This document shows positions 9,096 to 16,408 of a DNA stretch of 64,000 nt, in pieces. A model generated the notes under the pieces. The model was not told the DNA's origin. It was given only the letters and a program-made list of their open reading frames with translations, and ran no database searches. The stretch spans positions 1 through 64,000 of IMG/VR virus record IMGVR_UViG_3300006737_000030. The stretch is one strand, 5' to 3'. The position numbers and the translations under genes are program-made. Numbering within the stretch: position 1 is the stretch's first letter; every line of letters starts with the position of its first letter. This stretch comes from a virus.

Positions 9096-9104
9096 AATCC
9101 TTGT

Positions 9105-10235
9105 TTATCCTAGTGCGATAGAGAAAGCAGTAATCTTTGAATCAACATACCTACGATTAACAGCATCTGTTTGATCAGTAGGCTCTGCAAGATTTGTTAC
9201 CTTATTATTTAGAAGATCTAAATTAGATGAAAATGACCCAGAAGTACCTGTGAGGTTACCAGTGGATGGGTCAACACTAAATTTATTTGCTCCAACTTCA
9301 AGAGTACCAGATGTACTAATACCACCAACAGAAGATATAGATCCTTGAGTAGATATTAAACCAGTTTCATTTGATATACCATATTTTTGAACATCAGTGG
9401 AATTATAACCAGTAAGTGTTCCTCTTACATCGGTAGATCCAGATACATCCAATCCACTAGATGCTGTAAGTTTTCCTGTAAGAACAGAAGTTCCACCAAC
9501 CGTAAGATTACTACCAACATCAAGAGTTGTACCAACATCTAAACTACCTGCTAGTGATAAGTCGGTAGTAATAATTGTATAATTAAATTTAGCGTATGCA
9601 GCAAACGCTACATCAGGATTATCAGTATAGACGATAACACTTTGATCTCCACGTACTTTAATATCAGTTCTTTGATATGTCTGTCTTGGATTTACATCAA
9701 GGTTATACTCCATGTACTCGTCTGGAGCAAGTGTAATTTCATTTTCTGAACTTACACCAATTCTAACTCTGGATGGATTCGGACCTTGATTGGTAATGAA
9801 AATGTTTATTGTTGCTTCTTCACCACTAGGAACAGTGTATAAAACTGCTTGAGATTTAGGATTAGATAACTTTACTGAATTAACAAATCCAGATTGTCCT
9901 GTTGGATCATCAAGCATCTGACCCTGAATAATAAAACTTGTATTATCCTTGTCAGATTCTATTACTAAATTTTGATTATTTGCATAATATATCGATGCAG
10001 TTTCATAACTCTCACCTTCTTCAATAATATGATCATAAATGATATATGATGAAGGATCAAATTCTGTTAACGATCCAGAAGAAACACCAACTCTTATTCT
10101 AGTTGGAAATGGATTCTTGTGAGTAACAGTAAGTTTTCCCTCAACTAACTTGCCTGAATCTGCAGTATGAAGAATAGCTCTTGCATCTTTAGATGGTGTT
10201 AACGATCCTAAATAACCAAAGGTAGGATTTGTCAT
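9105..10235 (-). CDS. Virion fibre-like protein with repeat stalk
   Basis: A 376-residue structural protein. Residues 1-220 form two related beta domains (IRVGVSSGSLTEFD and VRIGVSSENEITLA are equivalent segments), resembling small virion proteins of marine myoviruses. Residues about 230-340 form a stalk of short repeats such as LDVGTTLDVGSNLTVGG. The C-terminus NKVTNLAEPTDQTDAVNRR with YVDSKI is a motif common at the ends of phage fibres. It is the first gene of the minus-strand unit reading toward gp13-gp16 and follows a perfect late promoter at 10277-10284. It could be a collar fibre or whisker; the exact role is not known. Confidence 0.78.
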   Translation of the reverse strand: MTNPTFGYLGSLTPSKDARAILHTADSGKLVEGKLTVTHKNPFPTRIRVGVSSGSLTEFDPSSYIIYDHIIEEGESYETASIYYANNQNLVIESDKDNTSFIIQGQMLDDPTGQSGFVNSVKLSNPKSQAVLYTVPSGEEATINIFITNQGPNPSRVRIGVSSENEITLAPDEYMEYNLDVNPRQTYQRTDIKVRGDQSVIVYTDNPDVAFAAYAKFNYTIITTDLSLAGSLDVGTTLDVGSNLTVGGTSVLTGKLTASSGLDVSGSTDVRGTLTGYNSTDVQKYGISNETGLISTQGSISSVGGISTSGTLEVGANKFSVDPSTGNLTGTSGSFSSNLDLLNNKVTNLAEPTDQTDAVNRRYVDSKITAFSIALG

Positions 10236-10276
10236 GCCTGTTCCTGCTTGCGAATTTAATAATTCTATGTTATTCT

Positions 10277-10284
10277 TATTTATA
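10277..10284 (-). promoter_or_regulatory. T4-type late promoter
   Basis: The plus strand reads TATTTATA, so the minus strand carries TATAAATA, the T4 late-promoter core recognised by the gp55/gp33 sliding-clamp system. It lies 42 bases before the ATG of the gene at 10235 and so would drive that gene and the unit toward gp13-gp16. It partly overlaps a TATAAT on the plus strand (10281-10286). Confidence 0.72.
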
Positions 10285-10286
10285 AT
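10281..10286 (+). promoter_or_regulatory. Possible plus-strand -10 element for the epimerase gene
   Basis: A perfect TATAAT lies 22 bases before ATG 10309, but no clear -35 hexamer is seen 16-18 bases upstream. A GAAGG ribosome site at 10296-10300, eight bases before the ATG, supports a short-leader transcript. The element overlaps the opposing late promoter, so the two genes may be used at different stages. Confidence 0.35.
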
Positions 10287-10308
10287 TTAGTGGTTGAAGG
10301 TTTTATTT

Positions 10309-11100
10309 ATGAAAATGATTACTGGATGTAATGGATTTATTGGATCACACTTTAAAGAAAGAGAAGAAAAGTATATTGGTGTAGAAGCATTTAATGCAGT
10401 TCATATGATTGAGAACTTCCCTAACTGGGATGATATAGATGAGATCATTCATATGGGAGCAATCTCTTCGACTGTAGAAACAGATCTTAATAAGTTACAT
10501 TTCTATAACGTAGACCTCACTCTACGTTTATTTGAACAAGCTATCAAGTATAATATACCAGTAAAGTATGCGTCGTCAGCATCTGTGTATGGTAATGGAA
10601 GTGCTGGTTGGGGGGATCTAAATCCATTAAACTACTATGCTATAACAAAACTTCAAATTGATTATTGGGTACAAGATAACATAGATCGTTTCAGTAATAT
10701 ACAAGGATTTAGATTCTTTAATGTATATGGACCTGGAGAAGAATTGAAAGGAGATCAACGTAGTCCTATCAGTAAGTTTACTGAACAAGCAAAGATGACT
10801 GGTCAAATTAAAGTCTTTGAAGACTCTAAAAAAATGTCAAGAGATTTTGTTTGTGTTAATGACGTAGTTGATGTAGTATTAAATGCTAACAATCCTTCTG
10901 GTATCTATGATCTTGGTAGTGGAGACTCTATAGATTTCTATACTGTTGCAGAAATCATTGCAGACAAAGAAGGTGCTGATATTAAAGAAATACCATTCCC
11001 TAAACATTTAGAAGGTAAATATCAATATAACACCGAGTCAAATATGTCTTGGTCAGATCATAAATTTATTACGGTACATGAATATGTCAATAACTCCTGA
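10309..11100 (+). CDS. ADP-heptose 6-epimerase-like SDR enzyme (HldD/RfaD-like)
   Basis: A 263-residue extended short-chain dehydrogenase/reductase. It has the NAD(P)-binding TGCNGFIGSH at residues 5-14, an ASSASVYG segment near 88-95 and the catalytic pair Tyr110/Lys114 (YYAITK). Several segments match HldD specifically: GAISSTVET (HldD GACSSTTE), FRFFNVYGP, VFEDSKKMSRDFV (LFEGSENFKRDFV) and IPFPKHLEGKYQ (IPFPDKLKGRYQ). HldD converts ADP-D-glycero-D-manno-heptose to the L-glycero form. At 263 residues it is shorter than the usual 310-330. The start at 10309 is chosen because GAAGG lies eight bases upstream; an in-frame TTG at 10294 is less likely. It points toward the kinase/nucleotidyltransferase genes, which are on the other strand. 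A related nucleotide-sugar epimerase remains possible. Confidence 0.82.
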   Translation: MKMITGCNGFIGSHFKEREEKYIGVEAFNAVHMIENFPNWDDIDEIIHMGAISSTVETDLNKLHFYNVDLTLRLFEQAIKYNIPVKYASSASVYGNGSAGWGDLNPLNYYAITKLQIDYWVQDNIDRFSNIQGFRFFNVYGPGEELKGDQRSPISKFTEQAKMTGQIKVFEDSKKMSRDFVCVNDVVDVVLNANNPSGIYDLGSGDSIDFYTVAEIIADKEGADIKEIPFPKHLEGKYQYNTESNMSWSDHKFITVHEYVNNS

Positions 11101-11251
11101 AAAAGCAGCAAACTTAATATCCTTAATGGAACTTATGGAAGATACCATAGAGCATTATTGCGATCAACATATGGTATCAGGTGAATCAGCATGGACAATG
11201 GCAGCATCACTCGCAGATGCAAAACTCCATACAGAATTTAATCACCCCTAA
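11078..11251 (+). CDS. 57-residue hypothetical protein overlapping the epimerase gene
   Basis: A 58-codon frame starts at ATG 11078, within the last codons of the epimerase gene but in another frame, and ends at TAA 11251. The product begins MNMSITPEKAANLISLMELM and contains IEHYCDQHMVSGESAWTMAA, with a mostly helical, acidic character. It fills the otherwise empty gap between two convergent genes and overlaps the 3' end of the cupin gene by 14 bases. No domain is known. The protein-like composition and the overlap with the upstream end support it. Confidence 0.58.
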   Translation: MNMSITPEKAANLISLMELMEDTIEHYCDQHMVSGESAWTMAASLADAKLHTEFNHP

Positions 11252-11579
11252 CTATTCTATAACTATCATCTTCGAAATGTTCTGTAGAGAATTCGAATAA
11301 TTCTACATCTGTAATACCCTCCATCATGTGTCTTAACCCAGGAGGGATATAGAATTTATCACCTTTCTTTAATATAACTGTCTTTGCATCAGAGAAATCA
11401 TCTTCGTAACCATGAGTCATCTTTAGTTCACCACTCTGAACATAGAATGTCTCATCTTTAATCTTGTGATAATGATATGAACACTTCATACCTGCATTAA
11501 AAAATAGAAGTTTTCCACAATAGTTTGAACTATTGCAGATCCACTTCTCATATCCCCATCCCTTTTCTACTATCTTCAT
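11238..11579 (-). CDS. Small cupin, sugar-biosynthesis type
   Basis: A 113-residue single-domain cupin. Motif 1 fits G(X)5HXH(X)4E(X)6G exactly: Gly30, His36, His38, Glu43, Gly50. Motif 2 fits G(X)5PXG(X)2H: Gly73, Pro79, Gly81, His84. A metal site of two or three His and one Glu is therefore predicted. The start KGWGYEKWICN and end FEFSTEHFEDDSYRIVRGD are typical of cupins found beside HAD phosphatases in surface-sugar clusters, where they may act as isomerases or epimerases; the substrate is not established. The start overlaps the HAD stop (ATGA), so it is the last gene of the cassette transcript. Confidence 0.8.
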   Translation of the reverse strand: MKIVEKGWGYEKWICNSSNYCGKLLFFNAGMKCSYHYHKIKDETFYVQSGELKMTHGYEDDFSDAKTVILKKGDKFYIPPGLRHMMEGITDVELFEFSTEHFEDDSYRIVRGD

Positions 11580-11893
11580 CCAAAGAAATCCTCGGAATTA
11601 ATTCCTTTATCATCTATGAAGTAATGTGCATGGAATTTACCCATGTGTAACTTATCAAATTTACATCCCCATGACTTAAGTTGATTATAAGTTAGATCAT
11701 AAAATGCTTCATGTGCTTTCTGACCATCACCATCAAACCTACCCATACCTCTAGCAGTATAAAAAACAATACTGTTTCCTTCATCATACAATTTATTTAA
11801 CTTCTCTATCCGATCCATCATTGGTTCGGATTTCTCGTATTGTCCTATTGGACAATTACTTATAGTACCGTCAATATCAACTACGTAAATCAT
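11576..11893 (-). CDS. Small HAD-superfamily phosphatase
   Basis: A 105-residue HAD hydrolase with motif I DIDGT (Asp6, Asp8), motif II in FYTARG (Thr46), a Lys near 86 (MGKFHAHY) and motif III FIDDKG (Asp94, Asp95). There is no large cap domain, which suits small sugar phosphates. In ADP-heptose synthesis the GmhB phosphatase removes the 7-phosphate, but this protein looks more like the compact 'YTARG' HADs of capsule clusters than GmhB itself. It could replace GmhB, which is inference. The start at 11893 (MIYVVDIDGT) is chosen because HAD motif I normally follows immediately; 11902 is possible. It overlaps the kinase gene by 17 bases. Confidence 0.78.
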   Translation of the reverse strand: MIYVVDIDGTISNCPIGQYEKSEPMMDRIEKLNKLYDEGNSIVFYTARGMGRFDGDGQKAHEAFYDLTYNQLKSWGCKFDKLHMGKFHAHYFIDDKGINSEDFFG

Positions 11894-12713
11894 CTGCTTC
11901 ATCAATAGAAAGAATATAAGTACCTGGATGTTGTACAGCAATTGAAGCAGCACGATTAGCAAGAGGTATTGCTAACTCTATCCTTCCAGATTCAAGATAG
12001 AAATATGTTAACGCAGCAAGAAAGGTATCACCTGCACCTGATACATCAAAGGTAGGAACCTTAACACCAAGATATGGTATACCTTTATACTCTGCTCCTT
12101 GAGAACCTTTAGTTACAATAGCATTAGGATACTTTCCTTTTAATTTACTTCTCTCTAACTCATTGATTTTAATAAAACAATTCTTCTTTGGTAATTTGGT
12201 TTTCTTACTGTCTATGAATACAGGACCATCAAACCACTCAACTAATTCAAATATCTTTTCTTCCGAAAGGAATCCTTTATTGTAGTCAGATATAACCATA
12301 GCATCAAAAGGATCCCCCAAAGGAGTTGGGTGATTATGTATACCAGTAGGATAAGAATTGCCATCAGGTAACTCCCAATTAAAAGAATCAACCTCATCAT
12401 TTTCATCAAGTCTCATGATCTGTTGATTAGAACGAATATCAACATATCTTGTCTTAACTGGTTTTAATTCATTACTCATAATATAAACATCACAACCAAA
12501 TGACATTAGGTTGTTCCTGACGTTCTGTGCCATTCCTTGACACTCTTCTTTACGTTCGTACTCTAGAACAGGAACAGGTGCCTCTGGACTTAATCTAGAG
12601 GTCTTACCGTAGATGTATCTATCTACGCATGTTTCACCTATAACTAATACCTTGAATTGTACGACTTGTGGAGTAATCTCCTTGTCTTTCAAAGAATTTA
12701 ACTTCTTTAGCAT
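11877..12713 (-). CDS. Heptose-7-phosphate kinase-like PfkB protein (HldE N-domain/RfaE1-like)
   Basis: A 278-residue ribokinase/PfkB-family kinase that looks like the kinase half of HldE. Evidence is KVLVIGETCVDRYIYGKTSR followed by LSPEAPVPV (E. coli HldE: DRYWYG-TSRISPEAPVPV), then RSNQQIMRLDEND (SRNQQLIRLD), VISDYNKG, and the anion-hole/catalytic-base motif DVSGAGDTF near residues 224-231. HldE kinase phosphorylates D-glycero-D-manno-heptose 7-phosphate at C1. It is somewhat shorter than the E. coli domain (about 318). The ATG at 12713 is chosen; a GTG at 12719 is also in frame. The gene overlaps the nucleotidyltransferase gene by 80 bases, which is long even for a phage. Confidence 0.85.
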   Translation of the reverse strand: MLKKLNSLKDKEITPQVVQFKVLVIGETCVDRYIYGKTSRLSPEAPVPVLEYERKEECQGMAQNVRNNLMSFGCDVYIMSNELKPVKTRYVDIRSNQQIMRLDENDEVDSFNWELPDGNSYPTGIHNHPTPLGDPFDAMVISDYNKGFLSEEKIFELVEWFDGPVFIDSKKTKLPKKNCFIKINELERSKLKGKYPNAIVTKGSQGAEYKGIPYLGVKVPTFDVSGAGDTFLAALTYFYLESGRIELAIPLANRAASIAVQHPGTYILSIDEADDLRS

Positions 12714-13032
12714 GTTCACGTCCTACGACAACACCGTTTTTCCAATCGGATCCAACCACCAGTATATCAGGTTTGATACATTCTAGCAAGTTTTCTAAAC
12801 CCGACCTATTATTAAATGTGTGAACTATGTCAATACATTCAATAGCTTCTAACACAAATCTCCTATCTTCCATTGTAAAGATAGGTCTATCAAACCCTTT
12901 ATCTAATGCCACCTTCTCATCAGAATCTATGGCAACTATTAAATAGTCACCAAGAGATTTTGCATATTGAAATAGTGCTATATGACCTGGGTGAAGAACA
13001 TCAAAACATCCATTAACAAAAACTATCTTCAT
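12634..13032 (-). CDS. Heptose-1-phosphate adenylyltransferase-like protein (HldE C-domain/RfaE2-like)
   Basis: A 132-residue cytidylyltransferase-fold enzyme with NGCFDVLHPGHIALF, whose HxGH motif is His14/His17, plus AIDSDEKV, a VGSDWKNG segment and a C-terminal YSTSRTIQGI motif (the ISSTxII-type signature). In HldE this domain transfers AMP from ATP to heptose 1-phosphate to form ADP-heptose. A glycerol-3-phosphate or other nucleotidyltransferase would have the same fold; the adjacent HldE-like kinase favours the heptose reading. In E. coli the two activities are fused with the kinase first. Here they are separate genes in reverse order. The start overlaps the carbamoyltransferase stop by ATGA. 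Confidence 0.85.
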   Translation of the reverse strand: MKIVFVNGCFDVLHPGHIALFQYAKSLGDYLIVAIDSDEKVALDKGFDRPIFTMEDRRFVLEAIECIDIVHTFNNRSGLENLLECIKPDILVVGSDWKNGVVVGREHAKEVKFFERQGDYSTSRTIQGISYR

Positions 13033-14762
13033 TTAATGAACTTAATCTTCTTTGATACAACATTTGAATGGTCTATACTCTTATTAGGGACTTTAACTAA
13101 CTTCCCAATCTCTGGAAGATACATGTATTCAATATCACTTTGACTTAATGTATCAAGTGCATCCTCAATAGTTTCGACCAAAGGATCTCCCCCAAGATTA
13201 AAACTAGTGTTAAAGAGAATAGGTACATCTGTAATTTTCTCAAAAGCATCAATGAGATTATAGTAATGTTTATTTTCTTCTTTCGTTACAGTTTGAATAC
13301 GACATGTACCATCAACATGAATTACTGATGGTATCTTCTCTTCAATACCTTCGTGACATTTAACAGCATACATCATAAATGGTGTCTTATCTCTTCCTTT
13401 GAGATCAAACCATTCATGGACTTTCTCTTCTTTAATAGAACACGCAAATGGTCTAAACCACTCTCTACGTTTAACCTTATTAACAATATCTTTACCATCC
13501 TTAATGGTTGGATCAAATAGGATAGAACGATTACCTAAAGCACGGGGACCACCTTCTGATTTACCTTGAAATATAGTAACAATATTACCTTCACGAATAA
13601 GTGCAGCAACATCATCATACGACACATCTTTTAATTCCAGATCTTTTATCTGATCTTCATAAGATTTTGGATCATATTGAGGACCATAATATACTGATGT
13701 TCTATTTCTTGGTTTTGTGTCACCAGATTCCTTATAGTGAATATAATATGCTCCACCAACAGATGTACCACCATCATGTGATATAGGTTCACAGTAGATG
13801 TTTAAATTAGGGAAACGCTCCCAATACTTATAATTTGCTACACAGTTAAGACCATAACCACCAGAAATACAAATATTCTTTTCACCAGTTAAATCAACTG
13901 CTTTTTGAATAAGATCACACATACGATCAGATGATTGTTCTTGAATCTTATATGCTAAATCTTTTTGTAAATCAGTGTACTCTCCTTCTTTGTGTTTTTT
14001 AACATCATCCTTAAAAATCTTATATCTGTCAACATTTATTTCAGCAGCATTAGGATAAGTTGGGATAATTAAATTTCGATTACCCCATTCTCCATTAAAA
14101 AATGATGGTATCTCATCATTTGGTTTACCATATGGAGCAAGACCCATAGTCTTACCTGCTTCAATAGCAGGGAATCCACAATATTTTGTTACTGCTTCAT
14201 ACATTTTAGTATGACCAGGATACTCTGTTAGGAATATATTATCTTTTAATTCATGAAAACCAATAGATGCTTTAGTACCCATGTGCTTATACACAACATC
14301 AAATATATTAGGATATTTTGTATGGAAAATAGTTTCAAATTCATATGATGTATCTGGACAATCTCCTACATCAAGAAAACTACCAGCACCATCAGCAACA
14401 ACTGTTGCTGCAGTTTCAAATCCAGAATTAAAGAATGCAGCTGACGCATGCATTTCGTGATGAATTTCACAAATATGATGTAAATTAAATTTAAATTTCT
14501 TTCTTGCTAATTTTCTAACAAGTCCTGAATAAACATCTCCTCCACACCAATCAAGTTCAGGACCATTTTCATGTGTGTGACAAACCACAAGATGATCAAT
14601 TTTATCAACATAATCAAATACTTTAATTAATCCAGCAAGAGGTGCTCCATCATATTTTAATCTTGTCAATCTTTCTTCTTCTAGATAGAAAATTATTTCT
14701 CCATCTATCATTAGTGTGGTACTGGAGTTATGACCACGGGCACACGATACAATAATACTCAT
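13029..14762 (-). CDS. O-carbamoyltransferase, NodU/CmcH/TobZ family
   Basis: A 577-residue, full-length carbamoyltransferase. The N-terminal Kae1-like domain has EEERLTRLKYDGA (residues 28-40), the metal-binding HHEMHA (101-106), VVADGAG (121-127) and the nucleotide-binding ISGGYGLNC (299-307). The C-terminal YrdC-like domain has EGGPRALGNRSI (403-414), EWFRPFA and LFNTSFNLGGDP (516-527). Such enzymes use carbamoyl phosphate and ATP to carbamoylate a hydroxyl on a sugar or natural product. In Pseudomonas aeruginosa a member of this family, WapO, adds the 7-O-carbamoyl group to a core heptose, which fits this neighbourhood. The substrate here is inferred from context only. Confidence 0.92.
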   Translation of the reverse strand: MSIIVSCARGHNSSTTLMIDGEIIFYLEEERLTRLKYDGAPLAGLIKVFDYVDKIDHLVVCHTHENGPELDWCGGDVYSGLVRKLARKKFKFNLHHICEIHHEMHASAAFFNSGFETAATVVADGAGSFLDVGDCPDTSYEFETIFHTKYPNIFDVVYKHMGTKASIGFHELKDNIFLTEYPGHTKMYEAVTKYCGFPAIEAGKTMGLAPYGKPNDEIPSFFNGEWGNRNLIIPTYPNAAEINVDRYKIFKDDVKKHKEGEYTDLQKDLAYKIQEQSSDRMCDLIQKAVDLTGEKNICISGGYGLNCVANYKYWERFPNLNIYCEPISHDGGTSVGGAYYIHYKESGDTKPRNRTSVYYGPQYDPKSYEDQIKDLELKDVSYDDVAALIREGNIVTIFQGKSEGGPRALGNRSILFDPTIKDGKDIVNKVKRREWFRPFACSIKEEKVHEWFDLKGRDKTPFMMYAVKCHEGIEEKIPSVIHVDGTCRIQTVTKEENKHYYNLIDAFEKITDVPILFNTSFNLGGDPLVETIEDALDTLSQSDIEYMYLPEIGKLVKVPNKSIDHSNVVSKKIKFIK

Positions 14763-14771
14763 AATTTTAAA

Positions 14772-15938
14772 TTAAGATTCTATATTATTTTTTTCTAAAA
14801 CTTTGTCAATAGATTTTTTAGATTTTGTTTTAACGGGTTTAACGTCAATAAGTTGATTAAAAGATTTTTTAGGTTTTCTGTGTGCTTTTGGAGCACCATC
14901 TTTTCTATTTGGAAAGTATTTTGGAATTACTTCGTCATCAAAATATGTATCACTTACTATAGCTTTTTTTGCATTTCCACCTTCTCCAATTGTATCCTGA
15001 ATATCTTTTAAGATCTTATTTTTTATATCTTCTAATTCTGCCTTGGTATAATCCATACAAGTATCATTTTTTCTATCTGTCAACTCACCATCCATTCCAT
15101 CTATTCTAATTGGAGAATATTGTTTAGGGTTATTCTCTTTTTCTACAATATTAAAATGTTCTGGATAAGATATATTTTCTGCAAATGTACTTCCGAGAAT
15201 AACACTTCCTGGTTTATCAAAAGCATATGCCATATGCTGTCCACATGAATCTACACCAACAAAATAATCTGCTGCATCTATAATACCAGCCCAGTGACGT
15301 AGATCGGCATCTACGTACATATTCTTATCGTTATCAAATTTAATTTCTGTCATAGAAATTACATTATAATATTTCCGAAGTCGTTCGGAAATATAAAAAT
15401 AATCATCTGTACTTAAAGACCTGCTAGTTGGATCAACAACATGACCACCTTTGTGTTCTGTACCGTTTCTTCCAAATGGTTGAATAACTATAGTTCTTTC
15501 CTTTCCCTGTTGCTTTATTACTTCAGCAATTATATCTTGTGCGTTTATTTCTTCGGTCTTCGATAAAATTATTTTTGGTTTTTCTAAATCTTCATGATCA
15601 TCAGTACCATTAACGAGTTTATCAAAAGACTCTGTTAATGATTTTTCTTGATTATAATATCCATATTCCTGATATGGTTCTAAATTTATCAGGTTATTAT
15701 CTTTGATAATATCTTTAAATAATCCTTTATGTGAAGGATCAAAAGATATATCTTGAAATTCTGTTCCTAGAAAAAACGGTAGTCCAGATTGAGAAACAAT
15801 ATAAAAACTATCTGGTCCATTTATTTTTAAATATTTTTGAAAAGCAGGTAATGCACATATAATTCTACCAGCACCACCACTAACCATAAAAACTTTTTTT
15901 CTCGCTCTCGTGTTAGGAGAAGTTATTTCATCTTTCAT
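14772..15938 (-). CDS. Glycosyltransferase, GT9 / heptosyltransferase-like
   Basis: A 388-residue GT-B-type protein. The N-domain opens with VFMVSGGAGRIICALPAF (residues 16-33), in the place of the GDxxxxTP loop of ADP-heptose transferases. The C-domain has VIQPFGRNGTEHKGG and GVDSCGQHMAYAFDKPG (228-244), equivalent to the GVDTGxxHLAAALxxP donor-site motif of GT9. The C-terminus (about 345-388) is lysine-rich and may be a disordered or nucleic-acid/membrane-surface tail. It heads the minus-strand sugar unit behind a perfect late promoter (15959-15966), with GAGA nine bases before the ATG. It would transfer heptose or a related sugar to LPS or to a protein acceptor; the acceptor is unknown. 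Confidence 0.72.
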   Translation of the reverse strand: MKDEITSPNTRARKKVFMVSGGAGRIICALPAFQKYLKINGPDSFYIVSQSGLPFFLGTEFQDISFDPSHKGLFKDIIKDNNLINLEPYQEYGYYNQEKSLTESFDKLVNGTDDHEDLEKPKIILSKTEEINAQDIIAEVIKQQGKERTIVIQPFGRNGTEHKGGHVVDPTSRSLSTDDYFYISERLRKYYNVISMTEIKFDNDKNMYVDADLRHWAGIIDAADYFVGVDSCGQHMAYAFDKPGSVILGSTFAENISYPEHFNIVEKENNPKQYSPIRIDGMDGELTDRKNDTCMDYTKAELEDIKNKILKDIQDTIGEGGNAKKAIVSDTYFDDEVIPKYFPNRKDGAPKAHRKPKKSFNQLIDVKPVKTKSKKSIDKVLEKNNIES

Positions 15939-15958
15939 AAAAATATCTCACTTACCAT

Positions 15959-15966
15959 TATTTATA
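15959..15966 (-). promoter_or_regulatory. T4-type late promoter of the sugar cassette
   Basis: TATAAATA on the minus strand, 20 bases before the ATG of the glycosyltransferase gene. Transcription would start within the short leader that also holds the GAGA ribosome site. It places the sugar cassette in the late, virion-assembly class of genes. Confidence 0.72.
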
Positions 15967-15970
15967 CAAG

Positions 15971-16000
15971 AATCCATGGAGCATTTCTGACCCATGGATT
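15971..16000 (-). terminator. Perfect 9-bp hairpin upstream of the cassette promoter
   Basis: AATCCATGG (15971-15979) and CCATGGATT (15992-16000) form a perfect inverted repeat around a 12-base loop, 25 bases past the stop of the 16025-16387 gene. It lacks a run of T on the minus strand (TTCTTGTATAA follows), so it may be a weak terminator, an RNA-processing site or a protein-binding site. The late promoter of the cassette follows after four bases. Confidence 0.45.
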
Positions 16001-16024
16001 AAAGAAAACCGAATTATAACTTAA

Positions 16025-16387
16025 TTAATTTTTTGGATTATCGTCTTTTATTTTTTTAATTGCAGTATACCAAGCACCTGTTTTTGCATCTGCACCTAGT
16101 TTACCACCATCAATATCCCAAAAGAGTTGGTCTAGTTGGTCACCCATATCAGGATAGTTTCTAGCTTGTACATATGGTACTTGCCATGTTTTTCCTAGAA
16201 TTTCACACGCTCTTTCACTTAACTTACAAAAATCATCTAAATCAATTTCAGTAGTAAGATAATCTGTCCACTCATCAGCAGTTTCTATTTCTTTACCTTT
16301 GAATCCACAAGGGGGGTATCCATGCTCGTTTAACTCACGACCACATTCTTCACTATACCACTTTAAATAAAATTCTGATTTGTTCAT
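16025..16387 (-). CDS. Small phage protein, possible fibre accessory or chaperone
   Basis: A 120-residue acidic protein with no signal peptide. The C-terminal third, ARNYPDMGDQLDQLFWDID followed by TGAWYTAIKKIKDD, resembles a 'YPsi-DQLDmi-D-W' segment that I recall from many small marine-phage proteins next to fibre genes, sometimes annotated as tail-fibre assembly or XkdW-like. The N-terminal half contains SEECGRELNEHGYPPCGFKG and a TADEWTDYL helix. A strong AAGGAAA ribosome site precedes ATG 16387. Its place between the cysteine-rich protein and the sugar cassette suggests help with folding or modification of an adhesin, but this is inference. Confidence 0.7.
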   Translation of the reverse strand: MNKSEFYLKWYSEECGRELNEHGYPPCGFKGKEIETADEWTDYLTTEIDLDDFCKLSERACEILGKTWQVPYVQARNYPDMGDQLDQLFWDIDGGKLGADAKTGAWYTAIKKIKDDNPKN

Positions 16388-16408
16388 GGTTTTCCTTTTT
16401 TACTATGT

